Shown here piece after piece: positions 42,190-50,261 of a stretch of DNA of 64,000 nt. The notes below the pieces were generated by a model. The model made no database searches, was not told the origin of the DNA, and saw only the letters and a list, made by a program, of their open reading frames with translations. The number at the start of each line of letters is the position of its first letter. Position 1 is the stretch's first letter. This stretch comes from JBBQWZ01 sp038210135 (GTDB taxonomy: Bacteria; Acidobacteriota; Terriglobia; Bryobacterales; Bryobacteraceae): contig JBBQWZ010000012.1 in assembly GCA_038210135.1 (NCBI GenBank), positions 61,491 to 125,490 of the forward strand. Direction: 5' to 3'. The position numbers were made by a program, and so were the translations under genes.

Positions 42190-42245
42190 CAGGCGGAAAC
42201 TGGCAGGCGGAAACTGCGTCCACCGGTGTGATTGACGCCATTGTT
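42190..42245. repeat. P4 hairpin with GGCGGAAAC boxes
   Basis: Two GGCGGAAACTG boxes (42192, 42207) followed by GCGTC/GACGC arms at 42216-42220 and 42234-42238, then GCCATTGTTTGA. Third copy of the arrangement seen at 39793 and 40780. Confidence 0.75.
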
Positions 42246-42255
42246 TGAGAGGATG

Positions 42256-43065
42256 CTACGCGGGTTTGACGGCGGTGGCGAAGGTTCCGCTTCCTCTCAC
42301 TAAGGACTGGCCTCCATCGCAGTAGTAGATGGCTCCGTTGATGTAGCCAGCGGCTTCGGTGGAGAGATAGAGGGCTAGGTCGGCGAGTTCGTCTTTGGTT
42401 CCGTAGCGGCGCAGGGGGACTCCGTTGATGACGCGGAGGCGGTCGGCTTCGGTGGGGGCGAGGCGGCGCATTCCCTCGGTGTCGTCGGTGGGTCCGGGCG
42501 TGATGCAGTTGGCGCGGATTCCTTCGGGGCCCCATTCCAGGGCGATAGTTTTCATGAAGAGCTCGACGCCGGCTTTTGCGGCGCAGACGTGGGCCTGGAA
42601 GGCGATGGGCTGCTGGGCGTGACTGGCGGAAATGGCGAGCAAAGAGGCTCCGGGGCGTTTGAGGTGGGCGTAGGCGGCGCGATGGGTGTGGACGGTGCCT
42701 AGGAGATCGATGTCGATGACGGTTTTGAAGGCGTTGGCGGACATGCCCATGACGGAGGCGGGAAAGTTCCCGGCGGCTCCGGCGACGACGATGTCGATCT
42801 CGCCAAATTGCTCATGGGTCTTCGCCATGGCCGCTTCCATGGCGGGGTAGTCGCGGACGTCCGCCGAGATGGCGCTGGCGGTTCCGCCGGCGGATTGGAT
42901 GGCGGCGACGGCGGCGTCGAGTTTCTCCTGCTTGCGTCCAAGGATCATGACTTTCGCGCCGTGTTCGGCGAAGCGTTCCGCCATGCGTTGTCCGATTCCG
43001 CTGCCGCCTCCGGTGACTACGGCTACTTTGCCGGTGAGGAGGTTTTCTTTAAAGATAGAAGGCAT
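42256..43065 (-). CDS. SDR family oxidoreductase (2,4-dienoyl-CoA reductase-like)
   Basis: 269 aa from ATG 43065; the open frame upstream is non-coding. Cofactor motif VAVVTGGGSGIGQRMAERFA, IDIVVAGAAGNFPASVMGMS, NxxG region and EWGPEGIRANCITPGPTDDT. SAS and a later K (CAAKAGVELFMKT) stand in for the usual S-YxxxK: the tyrosine position reads HVCAAKAG, which is the pattern of 2,4-dienoyl-CoA reductases. It may work in degradation of unsaturated fatty acids. Confidence 0.85.
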   Translation of the reverse strand: MPSIFKENLLTGKVAVVTGGGSGIGQRMAERFAEHGAKVMILGRKQEKLDAAVAAIQSAGGTASAISADVRDYPAMEAAMAKTHEQFGEIDIVVAGAAGNFPASVMGMSANAFKTVIDIDLLGTVHTHRAAYAHLKRPGASLLAISASHAQQPIAFQAHVCAAKAGVELFMKTIALEWGPEGIRANCITPGPTDDTEGMRRLAPTEADRLRVINGVPLRRYGTKDELADLALYLSTEAAGYINGAIYYCDGGQSLVRGSGTFATAVKPA

Positions 43066-43155
43066 ACCGGGGAAGGATAGCGCGTTGTGGGCGGTGCGAA
43101 TGAGGCTTATGTTCGGAACGGGAAATCGCACGATAGGCGAGAATGAAACTCGGCC

Positions 43156-43461
43156 ATGGGAGTTTTTGTCTACGAGTTCGAGTGGGATCCAGTCAAAGCG
43201 CATGCGAACTTCGTCAAGCACGGCTTAGATTTCGAGCGCGCTTCCACTGTGTTCCTCGATCCCCTGGCTCTTACGATCCCGGACGAGCAACACAGCGAAC
43301 TTGAGTTTCGTTGGATTACGCTGGGAAGGGACGCCGTCGGCAAATACGTGCTGGTTGTCCATACGTTCGAATCGTTACCCGATGAGCGTGGACGAATCCG
43401 CCTGATTTCAGCGAGAGCGCCCACAAAGGCCGAAATACACGCGTACGAGGAAAAAACATGA
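43156..43461 (+). CDS. brnT: BrnT family toxin (RelE-like ribonuclease)
   Basis: 101 aa. BrnT toxins cleave RNA and stop growth until neutralised by BrnA. Family pattern: YEFEWDPVKAHANFVKHGLD, FERASTVFLDPLALTIPDEQ, RWITLGRDAVGKYVLVVHTF, and RIRLISARAPTKAEIHAYEE. The length and conserved EWDxxKAxxNxxKHG, R and SAR motifs are intact. The stop overlaps the next start (ATGA), and the antitoxin gene follows, the usual brnTA order. Confidence 0.92.
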   Translation: MGVFVYEFEWDPVKAHANFVKHGLDFERASTVFLDPLALTIPDEQHSELEFRWITLGRDAVGKYVLVVHTFESLPDERGRIRLISARAPTKAEIHAYEEKT

Positions 43462-43658
43462 AACCAGAATATGATTTCAGCAAGGGTGTACGCGGGCAGT
43501 TCTACAAGAAGGACGCCGAGCTTCGCTTGCCCATTTATCTGAACGCGGACGTACAGGCTTATTTGGCTGAGCGCGCCGCCGCCCGAGGCGTTCCACTCGG
43601 CGAGATGGTCAACTCGCTACTCAAGCAGGAAATTCAAATCATCGAATCCGTCAAATAG
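43458..43658 (+). CDS. brnA: BrnA family antitoxin
   Basis: 66 aa, overlapping brnT by four bases. It is short for BrnA but has the family features: N-terminal DFSKGVRGQFYKKDAELRLP and a ribbon-helix-helix-like C terminus, IYLNADVQAYLAERAAARGV with MVNSLLKQEI. It should bind BrnT and repress the operon by binding DNA upstream. No clear operator palindrome was identified. Confidence 0.85.
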   Translation: MKPEYDFSKGVRGQFYKKDAELRLPIYLNADVQAYLAERAAARGVPLGEMVNSLLKQEIQIIESVK

Positions 43659-43661
43659 ATT

Positions 43662-43684
43662 CCACAGGCCAGAGGCCTATGCCA
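43662..43684 (-). repeat. P2 hairpin repeat
   Basis: CACAGGCCAGAGGCCTATGC in inverse orientation, between the convergent brnA and glycosyltransferase genes, abutting the latter's stop. Confidence 0.85.
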
Positions 43685-44869
43685 CTACACGGCTAGGCGG
43701 AACAGGGGTTCGGGTTCCAGCGCTACGCGATAGACGTTCCAGACGTCTTCAAAGACTCGATCCCAGCTTAGGGTCAGGGCGTGTTCTCTGGCGGCGAAGC
43801 TCATTTGGCGGAGCAAGGCTCGATCGCGGAAGAGCTGGAGCGTGCGGTCGAGGAAGATTTCATCCGTCGCGCAGACGAAGCCGGTGACGCCTTCGTTCAC
43901 CAGGAACTTTGGGCCTCCGCCGTCGGTGACGATGGCTGGAACGGCGGACGCCATGGCTTCCTGCACGACGTTTCCGTAGGTGTCGGTGCGGGAAGGGAAG
44001 AGTAGCACGTCCATGTTGGCGTAGGCGCGGGACAGTGCTTCGTCTTTCAGGACGCCGGGGAATTCGGCGTTGACCAGGTTTTGCGAAAGCCATTCGCGCT
44101 CGCTGCCGTCGCCGACGATGACGAAGCGGATTTGGTTTGCTCCGTTGGCGCGGAGGTGGTCTTCGATTTTCTTGAGCAGGCAAACGCCTTTTTCGGGTGT
44201 CACTCTTCCGACAAAGCCGAGCGTGAAAGTGTCGTTGCCGCGTCCGCGTTTGGCGGGTGAGAAGAGATTGGTATCGACGCCGCGCTTCATGAGAAAGGTG
44301 GAGCGGTTGGTGCGTTGGCGGAGCATCTGGCAGAGCTCATCGTTGGGCGCCATGATGACTTTCGCAAGGCGGTAGAAGCGCGTGACGCTATCGAGGATTC
44401 CGCGTTCGGTGAGATCGGCGACTCCGCGGCGCGGGGTGTTGGGCAGGAGAGAAAGTAATCTTTCGAGACGCCGTGCGCCGAATTCGTGGAGGTTGGTGTG
44501 CCAGGAAGCGACGATCGGGAGATTCAGTTGATAGGCGAGGACGGCTCCGAGGATGCCGACGTCGCTGGGTCCGGTGATGTGAATGAGGTCGGCGCGAAAG
44601 TCGCGAAGGACTTTCTTCACGCGCGATTGGTGGCGCATGAAAAGGAGGTCGAAATCCATGTCGCTTTCGAGGGGAATCGCGATGTTTGTGCGATCGAGTT
44701 CGAGGTTCCAGTGGTTGGCTTGGATGCTGAGGTCGAGGGCGGCTCCGGCGTGGACGCTGAGGAAGGGAAGGTCGCGACGGTGGGCGAAGGCGTCGAGTTG
44801 GCGGCTGGTGAGTGCGACTCCGTTGACTTCGTGGAAGGAGTCGGAGAAGAAGGCTACGCGGGGCGTCAT
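43685..44869 (-). CDS. Family 4 glycosyltransferase
   Basis: 394 aa. GT-B fold: N-terminal VAFFSDSFHEVNGVALTSRQ and IHITGPSDVGILGAVLAYQL, and C-terminal nucleotide-sugar domain with FTLGFVGRVTPEKGVCLLKK, FVIVGDGSEREWL and PSRTDTYGNVVQEAMASAVP (the EX7E-type end). It resembles alpha-mannosyltransferases such as those making mannosylated lipids. It transfers a sugar from a nucleotide or lipid donor to an unknown acceptor. No other envelope-sugar gene is adjacent. Confidence 0.88.
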   Translation of the reverse strand: MTPRVAFFSDSFHEVNGVALTSRQLDAFAHRRDLPFLSVHAGAALDLSIQANHWNLELDRTNIAIPLESDMDFDLLFMRHQSRVKKVLRDFRADLIHITGPSDVGILGAVLAYQLNLPIVASWHTNLHEFGARRLERLLSLLPNTPRRGVADLTERGILDSVTRFYRLAKVIMAPNDELCQMLRQRTNRSTFLMKRGVDTNLFSPAKRGRGNDTFTLGFVGRVTPEKGVCLLKKIEDHLRANGANQIRFVIVGDGSEREWLSQNLVNAEFPGVLKDEALSRAYANMDVLLFPSRTDTYGNVVQEAMASAVPAIVTDGGGPKFLVNEGVTGFVCATDEIFLDRTLQLFRDRALLRQMSFAAREHALTLSWDRVFEDVWNVYRVALEPEPLFRLAV

Positions 44870-45125
44870 CGGTCAATGCATTGGACGCGGATTCATGAAG
44901 AAAGTTTCATGAATAGTCGATGTCTAGTTGAAGAGGGGGACCGCTTGCTGCGAGTGTGTTTGAGATCGAGCGGAATCTCAGCCTTTAGGGGCGAGTCATT
45001 AGAACCGGAGGTCCCGTCGCTTACGCTCCGGGTTCAATGGGCGCCGTGCGAGTGAGTTAGAAAAGCGCGATCTTGCGATCGCGCCTCAGATTGAGTTTGT
45101 GCACAGGCCGGAGGCCTATGCCACT
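44870..45125. repeat. Gene-free region with composite P1 element and P2 hairpin
   Basis: P1 core at 45013-45032 (+), a perfect 8-bp second hairpin GCGCGATC-TTGC-GATCGCGC at 45065-45084 and a P2 hairpin at 45100-45123. Upstream of the P1 no signal is recognised apart from the likely promoter region of the glycosyltransferase gene. Confidence 0.8.
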
Positions 45126-46451
45126 TTACATGTCGTGGTCGGCTTCGTCTTCTTCTTCGGAGTAGACGGGGTCGAGGCCGGCGAGGCGGAGGCGTTCGTC
45201 GAGGGCCATGCCCAGAACTTCGGCGTCGCCTTCGGAGAGTTCTCCGGCGAGGCCTTCGATCTTGCGGTACATGCCTTTGATGCGGCCGCGTGAAGTTTCG
45301 CCTGGCATCGCTAGCGCGTAGGCGAACAGCGCGTCCTGGCGGAGGTCTTCGTCTTCGAAGATGTCCTGAAGCTTGCGGAGCTCGGACTTGAGGCCCATGT
45401 AGCCGACGCCCCAGACAGCTTGTTTCTTGACTTCAGGATCGAGGTCGTCGAGGTGGCCGGGAAAGTATTTCGAGAAGCCTTTGTCGAGCGAACGCCACAT
45501 GGCTTCCATGGCTTTGGACCGCGTTTCGCTTTTCTCGTAGAGATCGACGACGGCGGCGCGGAGCTTGGGTTGCTCGAGCGCTTGATTGAGGCCGACAGCG
45601 GCACCGGCGCGCTCCTCGGCGGGCGCTTTGGTGTTGAGGAGCACGGCGATCATGGCTTCGCGGATGGGCGAAGTTTCGAGCTGTTCCTGAAGCGTTTCCC
45701 AGGCTTGCGCGCGGACGGAGGCATCCTCGTCGGACTTGGCAACTTCGAAAATACGCTGCCGGGCTTTGTCGGTGAGGTCGGTGTTGAAGAAGCTGTAGGC
45801 GGCCTTTTCGCGGATTTCTGACGACTCATGGGTGAAGAGTTCGAGGCGTTCTTCCTCGCTCAATGCGTCGATGGCGGGCAGCGCTTCTTCCGGGTACAGG
45901 GGATAAATGTCGAACGGATCGTCGGCGAGCGAAGTGGCGGAGGGTTCGTCGATGGCCTTCAACGCCTCGGTAAATTCGCGGCGCAGTTCGGGCTCTTCGT
46001 CGGGGATCTCGGCGAGCATGTTTTCGAGCGCGGGCTTGGCGGCGTGGTCGCCGTAGATGCCGAGGCAGAAGGCTCCGTCGCCGGCATCGTAATCCAGGCG
46101 TTCGGTGAGGGTTTCGAGAATTTTGGGGTCGCGGACGTGCAGGCTGGCGAGCAGGAAGGCGACATCGCTGTCGGGGATTTCGCCGAATTCCTCGTACAAG
46201 CCGAGAAGCGGTTGGACGGCGCGGGCACCCTGGCGAACGATGGCTTCGGTGAGCTCGTCGTAAGATTCGCCTTGGAGTGTTTTAAGAACTTCGATGTAGT
46301 AAGGGAGCGCTTCAGGGACGTTGAGCGCGTGGAGGAGGTCAACGAGAACGCCGTCGAGGTCGCCGGTTTCGCCGGACTGCGTGAAGGCGAGGATGGCGGG
46401 TGCGGCGGACGGTCCGCGATCCAGGATGGCGTGAAGCCAGCGGTGGTCCAC
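45126..46451 (-). CDS. HEAT-repeat protein
   Basis: 441 aa from GTG 46451. Helical repeats of 30-40 residues run along the protein, for example AVQPLLGLYEEFGEIPDSDV, IREKAAYSFFNTDLTDKARQ and PEVKKQAVWGVGYMGLKSEL. The C terminus is acidic. HEAT repeats bind other proteins; no enzyme domain is seen. The frame stays open and coding-like for 27 codons upstream (LLLAPDQYANASVAELLKAA) without an ordinary start codon, so the true start may be a CTG near the rplI stop. It follows rplI and may be part of that transcript. Confidence 0.75.
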   Translation of the reverse strand: MDHRWLHAILDRGPSAAPAILAFTQSGETGDLDGVLVDLLHALNVPEALPYYIEVLKTLQGESYDELTEAIVRQGARAVQPLLGLYEEFGEIPDSDVAFLLASLHVRDPKILETLTERLDYDAGDGAFCLGIYGDHAAKPALENMLAEIPDEEPELRREFTEALKAIDEPSATSLADDPFDIYPLYPEEALPAIDALSEEERLELFTHESSEIREKAAYSFFNTDLTDKARQRIFEVAKSDEDASVRAQAWETLQEQLETSPIREAMIAVLLNTKAPAEERAGAAVGLNQALEQPKLRAAVVDLYEKSETRSKAMEAMWRSLDKGFSKYFPGHLDDLDPEVKKQAVWGVGYMGLKSELRKLQDIFEDEDLRQDALFAYALAMPGETSRGRIKGMYRKIEGLAGELSEGDAEVLGMALDERLRLAGLDPVYSEEEDEADHDM

Positions 46452-46533
46452 GGCGGAACGGCCCGCCGCGGCAGCTTTTAAGAGCTCCGCGACGGACGCA
46501 TTCGCATATTGATCAGGAGCGAGCAGCAGAGCG

Positions 46534-46986
46534 CTACTCCTCCTTCGAGACGGTCACGGGGACTTCGATCGTGACGTCGCGGTGCAACTTGATCGCGACC
46601 TTGAATTCGCCGAGGGCCTTGATGGGTTCGGCGAGCTGGATCTTTTTGCGATCGATGTTGTAGCCCTGCTTTTCGAGCTGGGCGGCAATGTCGGCGGCAG
46701 TGACGGAGCCGAATAGATGATCGTTTTCGCCGGCCTTCTGGCTGAATTTGAGCGAAACGTTGCCCATCAGTTTGCCGAGCTCACTGGCGCTCGACACTTC
46801 CTTGGCGTCGCGGCGGAGAGCGGCATGGCGCTCCTGCTCGACGATTTTCTTGTTGGATTCGGTGGCGGCAACGGCCAGCTTCTTGGGAAGCAGGAAATTG
46901 CGCGCGTAGCCGGGCGCCACTTTGACGAGGTCGCCGCGGTGTCCGAGGGATTCGATATCTTCTCTGAGAATTACTTCCATGGCCAT
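46534..46986 (-). CDS. rplI: 50S ribosomal protein L9
   Basis: 150 aa from ATG 46986, with AGGAGG nine bases before it. The N-terminal rRNA-binding domain holds GHRGDLVKVAPGYARNFLLP, the L9 signature; a long helix leads to the C-terminal domain (ENDHLFGSVTAADIAAQLEK). Full length. It lies 14 bases after rpsR in the rpsF-rpsR-rplI order common to bacteria. Confidence 0.97.
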   Translation of the reverse strand: MAMEVILREDIESLGHRGDLVKVAPGYARNFLLPKKLAVAATESNKKIVEQERHAALRRDAKEVSSASELGKLMGNVSLKFSQKAGENDHLFGSVTAADIAAQLEKQGYNIDRKKIQLAEPIKALGEFKVAIKLHRDVTIEVPVTVSKEE

Positions 46987-47000
46987 GGCGCGGATCCTCC

Positions 47001-47300
47001 TTACACGGCCGTCGCGAACGGCATCAAGGCGATGTTCCGCGACTGTTTGATTGCGTCGGCAAGACGCCGCTGATGCGGGGCGCACACGCCGGAAATACGG
47101 CGAGGCGTGATCTTGCCTTTCTCGGAGATGAAGCTCGACAGCAGCTTCACATCCTTGTAATTGATGTCGTCGATCTTGTCGACGCAGAACCGGCACATCT
47201 TTTTGCGCCGGAAGTACTGCTTTTTACCACCCATCGCTTTGTCGCCGCCTGTGGGGCGTTGCGATGCCGCTACCGGGCGGCCACCTTTGGATTCAGCCAT
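47001..47300 (-). CDS. rpsR: 30S ribosomal protein S18
   Basis: 99 aa. Core motifs are KKMCRFCVDKIDDINYKDVK and GKITPRRISGVCAPHQRRLA. CRFC and the later cysteine suggest a zinc-binding form. The N-terminal 25 residues are an unordered extension, so a start at the internal ATG (MGGKKQYFRRK) is possible. S18 pairs with S6 on the platform of the small subunit. Confidence 0.96.
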   Translation of the reverse strand: MAESKGGRPVAASQRPTGGDKAMGGKKQYFRRKKMCRFCVDKIDDINYKDVKLLSSFISEKGKITPRRISGVCAPHQRRLADAIKQSRNIALMPFATAV

Positions 47301-47324
47301 ATTGATATTCCTCTCTGTGGTTCC

Positions 47325-47912
47325 CTATTCGGCTTTCGGTGTTGCGGCCACTTCCGTGGCGGGCTCGGCGGACGCTGCCGGAGGCGGAGCGTCATGCGAT
47401 GCTGCCGGAGCATGAGCCTCAGGCGACGCTGCCGGAGGAGGAGCCTCAGGCGACGCAGGCACGGGAGCGCCGGGCGCGGGTGCGCCAGGCGTCGGGCCGG
47501 ACGGCACATCGCCAATCGGCATGGCCGGAGCGGACGGCGCGGCGGAGGGCTGCGCAACTGGGATCAACGGCTTGCGGGCGGCGCGCTTTTCACGCGCTTT
47601 GCGCCGCTTGTCGATCTTCTTCATCTTTTCGTCAATACGCACGGTGATGAACTTGATCACCGCGTCGGTGACGCGGAGACGGCGTTCAATTTCCTTAACC
47701 GCGCTGGCCGGGGCATTGAACACGATGAGCGTGTAGATGCCTTCGCCGAATTTCTTTACGCGATAAGCCAGGCGGCGGACGCCCCACTTATCGGTCTTAT
47801 CCACAGTGCCGCCAGCCGTCGTGACCACGCCATGTAACTGCTCAATTAGCGCGTCCAACTCCTCGTCGGGAGTGCCCGGCCGGACAATAAACAACTCTTC
47901 GTAGACTCTCAT
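47325..47912 (-). CDS. rpsF: 30S ribosomal protein S6 with long Ala/Pro-rich tail
   Basis: 195 aa, against about 95-135 in most bacteria. Residues 1-105 are a normal S6 fold (YEELFIVRPGTPDEELDALI; KWGVRRLAYRVKKFGEGIYT). From about 115 a low-complexity tail rich in Ala, Pro, Ser and Glu follows, with repeats such as PEAPPPAASPEAHAPAAS. The start overlaps the pth stop (ATGA). No S6:S18 leader motif was seen upstream. Confidence 0.95.
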   Translation of the reverse strand: MRVYEELFIVRPGTPDEELDALIEQLHGVVTTAGGTVDKTDKWGVRRLAYRVKKFGEGIYTLIVFNAPASAVKEIERRLRVTDAVIKFITVRIDEKMKKIDKRRKAREKRAARKPLIPVAQPSAAPSAPAMPIGDVPSGPTPGAPAPGAPVPASPEAPPPAASPEAHAPAASHDAPPPAASAEPATEVAATPKAE

Positions 47913-48505
47913 TCTTCCTCTTTCGGTAAGCCGGGGGCGCGACGATTGTAAGTCGTCATGGCCTTATGGACGCCCTCAGCGAGTATGGATTCGACGGCGG
48001 CCTGAGCAAGCGCCACCACCTCCTCCACTTCCGTCTTCTGCCCGCGCTTGAACGGCGCGAGCACGAATTCGGCGCCCACCCCGATCGAATGACCGGGATG
48101 GATGCCCAGGCGAACCCGGGCAATTTCTTCAGTTCCCACGCTGCGGATCACGCTCTTCATTCCGTTGTGCCCGGCTGCCGAGCCTTTCGGTTTGATCCGC
48201 AACTGCTGCCAGGGCAGGTCGAGTTCGTCGTAGACGACAATCAACCGGTCTGGCCCTAACTCATATCGCTTGAGCAGCGGCTCTATCGAGGTGCCGCTCA
48301 AATTCATGTACGTCTGGGGTTTGGCGAGCGCGACGGAAACTCCGGCGATCGAACCCAACCCCACATACGCCATATTCTCTTTCCGGGTGACGCGAATCGC
48401 ATGCGATTCCGCCAGCCGGTCAATCACGCGGAAGCCGAGGTTATGCGGCGAATGTTCGTATTCGGGCCCTGGATTTCCAAGACCCGCAATCAGCCAATCC
48501 GCCAT
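47909..48505 (-). CDS. pth: Peptidyl-tRNA hydrolase
   Basis: 198 aa. It frees tRNA from prematurely released peptidyl-tRNA. Motifs: LIAGLGNPGPEYEHSPHNLG (catalytic His), FRVIDRLAE, AKPQTYMNLSG, VVYDELDLPWQQLRIKPKGS (Asp) and GHNGMKSVIRSVGTEEIARV with RLGIHPG. Full length. It lies between rplY and rpsF, the rplY-pth order being common. Confidence 0.96.
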   Translation of the reverse strand: MADWLIAGLGNPGPEYEHSPHNLGFRVIDRLAESHAIRVTRKENMAYVGLGSIAGVSVALAKPQTYMNLSGTSIEPLLKRYELGPDRLIVVYDELDLPWQQLRIKPKGSAAGHNGMKSVIRSVGTEEIARVRLGIHPGHSIGVGAEFVLAPFKRGQKTEVEEVVALAQAAVESILAEGVHKAMTTYNRRAPGLPKEEE

Positions 48506-48540
48506 AACTCGCTCGTCCGGGCAACAACAGACGCCGCGGA

Positions 48541-49251
48541 CTATTTCTTCTTCTTCGCTTCAGGAGCAGCCTTCGGAGCGGCGCCCTTCTTGGCGTCGCC
48601 GGCGGGGGCTTCCTCTTCCTTCTTGCCCTTCTTGACCACTTCGGGCTCGGCCACGGCGACGGCTTCATCCGGCGTCGCGACGGCTTCGGCCTTCATCGAG
48701 ACGACGTGCGAGATGACCTGATCGGCGGGGCTGAGCAGCTTCATCGACCCGGTCAACGGGATATCGCCGGCGCGGAGGCTCGAGCCGAGAACGAATTCGG
48801 TGACATCGACTTCGAAGCTTTCCGGAATATCGTCCGGCAGGCACTCGATTTCGATTTCGCGGGTGACGGCTTCAAACAGGCCGCCTTGCAGTTTGACGCC
48901 CTTGGGCTCGCCCATGGTGTGAACCGGAACCATGACGGCGATACGGACGGTCAAATCGATGCGCTTGAAATCGGCGTGCAGCAGGTTGTTTTTGACGGGA
49001 TCGACCTGCCAGTCCACGATCATGACCGGGGTATTTTCGGTGCCGGTGACGTCGAGCGTAAAAATCGTGTTGTGACCGGTGGACGATTTGAGGATTTTGG
49101 CGACCTCTTTCGGACTGACCGACACGGCAACGGGATCCTTGCCGGCACCGTAGACGATGGCGGCGACCTTGGATTTCATGCGCAGGCGGCGCGCTTCGTT
49201 CTTGCCGCGAGTTTCGCGGGTCTCGGCAACGATCGTAATATCTTTTCTCAT
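48541..49251 (-). CDS. rplY: 50S ribosomal protein L25 (Ctc form)
   Basis: 236 aa, the long CTC form with an N-terminal 5S rRNA-binding L25 domain (ETRGKNEARRLRMKSKVAAI with VYGAGKDPVAVSVSP) and a beta C-terminal domain (GVKLQGGLFEAVTREIEIEC). The last 40 residues are a Lys/Ala/Glu-rich tail. It lies 65 bases downstream of prs and 35 upstream of pth, on the same strand. Confidence 0.94.
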   Translation of the reverse strand: MRKDITIVAETRETRGKNEARRLRMKSKVAAIVYGAGKDPVAVSVSPKEVAKILKSSTGHNTIFTLDVTGTENTPVMIVDWQVDPVKNNLLHADFKRIDLTVRIAVMVPVHTMGEPKGVKLQGGLFEAVTREIEIECLPDDIPESFEVDVTEFVLGSSLRAGDIPLTGSMKLLSPADQVISHVVSMKAEAVATPDEAVAVAEPEVVKKGKKEEEAPAGDAKKGAAPKAAPEAKKKK

Positions 49252-49316
49252 GTCGGAAACCTACTCCATTTTTTCTCGAAGAACGCAGACGCCCACTTTC
49301 AAGGACTGCCGGCCCC

Positions 49317-50261
49317 TCACACGAACAATGTACTCACCGAGCCGTCCTCGTGGATCGACTGAATCGCCTGCGCCAATAGCGGCGCGACGGATAACTGCTT
49401 AATCCGCGGACTGGCCGCGGCGGCATCGTGCAACGGAATCGAGTTGGTCACCACCACCTCGGCCAAAGCCGAGGTCTCGATGCGTTCGACGGCCGCACCA
49501 CTCAAAACCGCGTGGGTGGCGCAAGCGCGTACGCTGCGGGCGCCGACCTTCAACAACGCTTCGGCCGCCTTTACTAGAGTACCAGCCGTATCGATCAGAT
49601 CGTCAACGATGAGGCAATGCTGGCCTTCGACGTCGCCGATGATGTGCATGACTTCGGCGATATTGACGTCGGTGCGGCGCTTATCGATGATGGCGAGCGG
49701 CGCGTCCAGACGTTTCGCAAAGGCGCGGGCGCGTTCGACGCCGCCGGCGTCGGGAGAGACGACGGTAAGAGATTCGCCACGCAGCGGCGCGAAGTGATCG
49801 ATCATGACGGGGGTCGCGAAGAGGTGATCGACGGGCACGTCGAAGAAGCCTTGAATTTGCGCGGCGTGGAGGTCGAGGGCGAGGATGCGGTCGGCTCCGG
49901 CGCGTTCGAGAAGACTGGCGACGAGTTTCGCGGAAATCGGCATGCGCGGGCGATCTTTGCGGTCCTGGCGCGCGTAGCCGTAATAGGGCAGGACGGCAGT
50001 AATGCGTTCGGCGGAGGCGCGCTTGAGGGCGTCCATCATGAGCAGGACTTCCATGAGGTGGCGATCGACGGGAGTGCAGGTGGGCTGGACCACGAAGACG
50101 TCGCAGCCGCGCACATTTTCCTGAATTTGCAGGTGGATTTCGCCATCGGAGAAAGGCTTGATGACCACCGCGCCGAGGTCCGAGCCGAGGATGGCGCAGA
50201 TCTCCTCGGTTAATGCCGGGTTGGCATTTCCGGTGAAGATTTTTAGGTTGTTAAACCTCAT
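49317..50261 (-). CDS. prs: Ribose-phosphate pyrophosphokinase
   Basis: 314 aa from ATG 50261, which overlaps the ispE stop (ATGA). It makes PRPP from ribose-5-phosphate and ATP. Signatures: FSDGEIHLQIQENVRGCDVF, MMDALKRASAERITAVLPYY with GYARQDRK, LALDLHAAQIQGFFDVPVDH, and the PRPP-binding loop HCLIVDDLIDTAGTLVKAAE. The longer open frame upstream is ispE in another frame. Full length. Confidence 0.96.
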   Translation of the reverse strand: MRFNNLKIFTGNANPALTEEICAILGSDLGAVVIKPFSDGEIHLQIQENVRGCDVFVVQPTCTPVDRHLMEVLLMMDALKRASAERITAVLPYYGYARQDRKDRPRMPISAKLVASLLERAGADRILALDLHAAQIQGFFDVPVDHLFATPVMIDHFAPLRGESLTVVSPDAGGVERARAFAKRLDAPLAIIDKRRTDVNIAEVMHIIGDVEGQHCLIVDDLIDTAGTLVKAAEALLKVGARSVRACATHAVLSGAAVERIETSALAEVVVTNSIPLHDAAAASPRIKQLSVAPLLAQAIQSIHEDGSVSTLFV

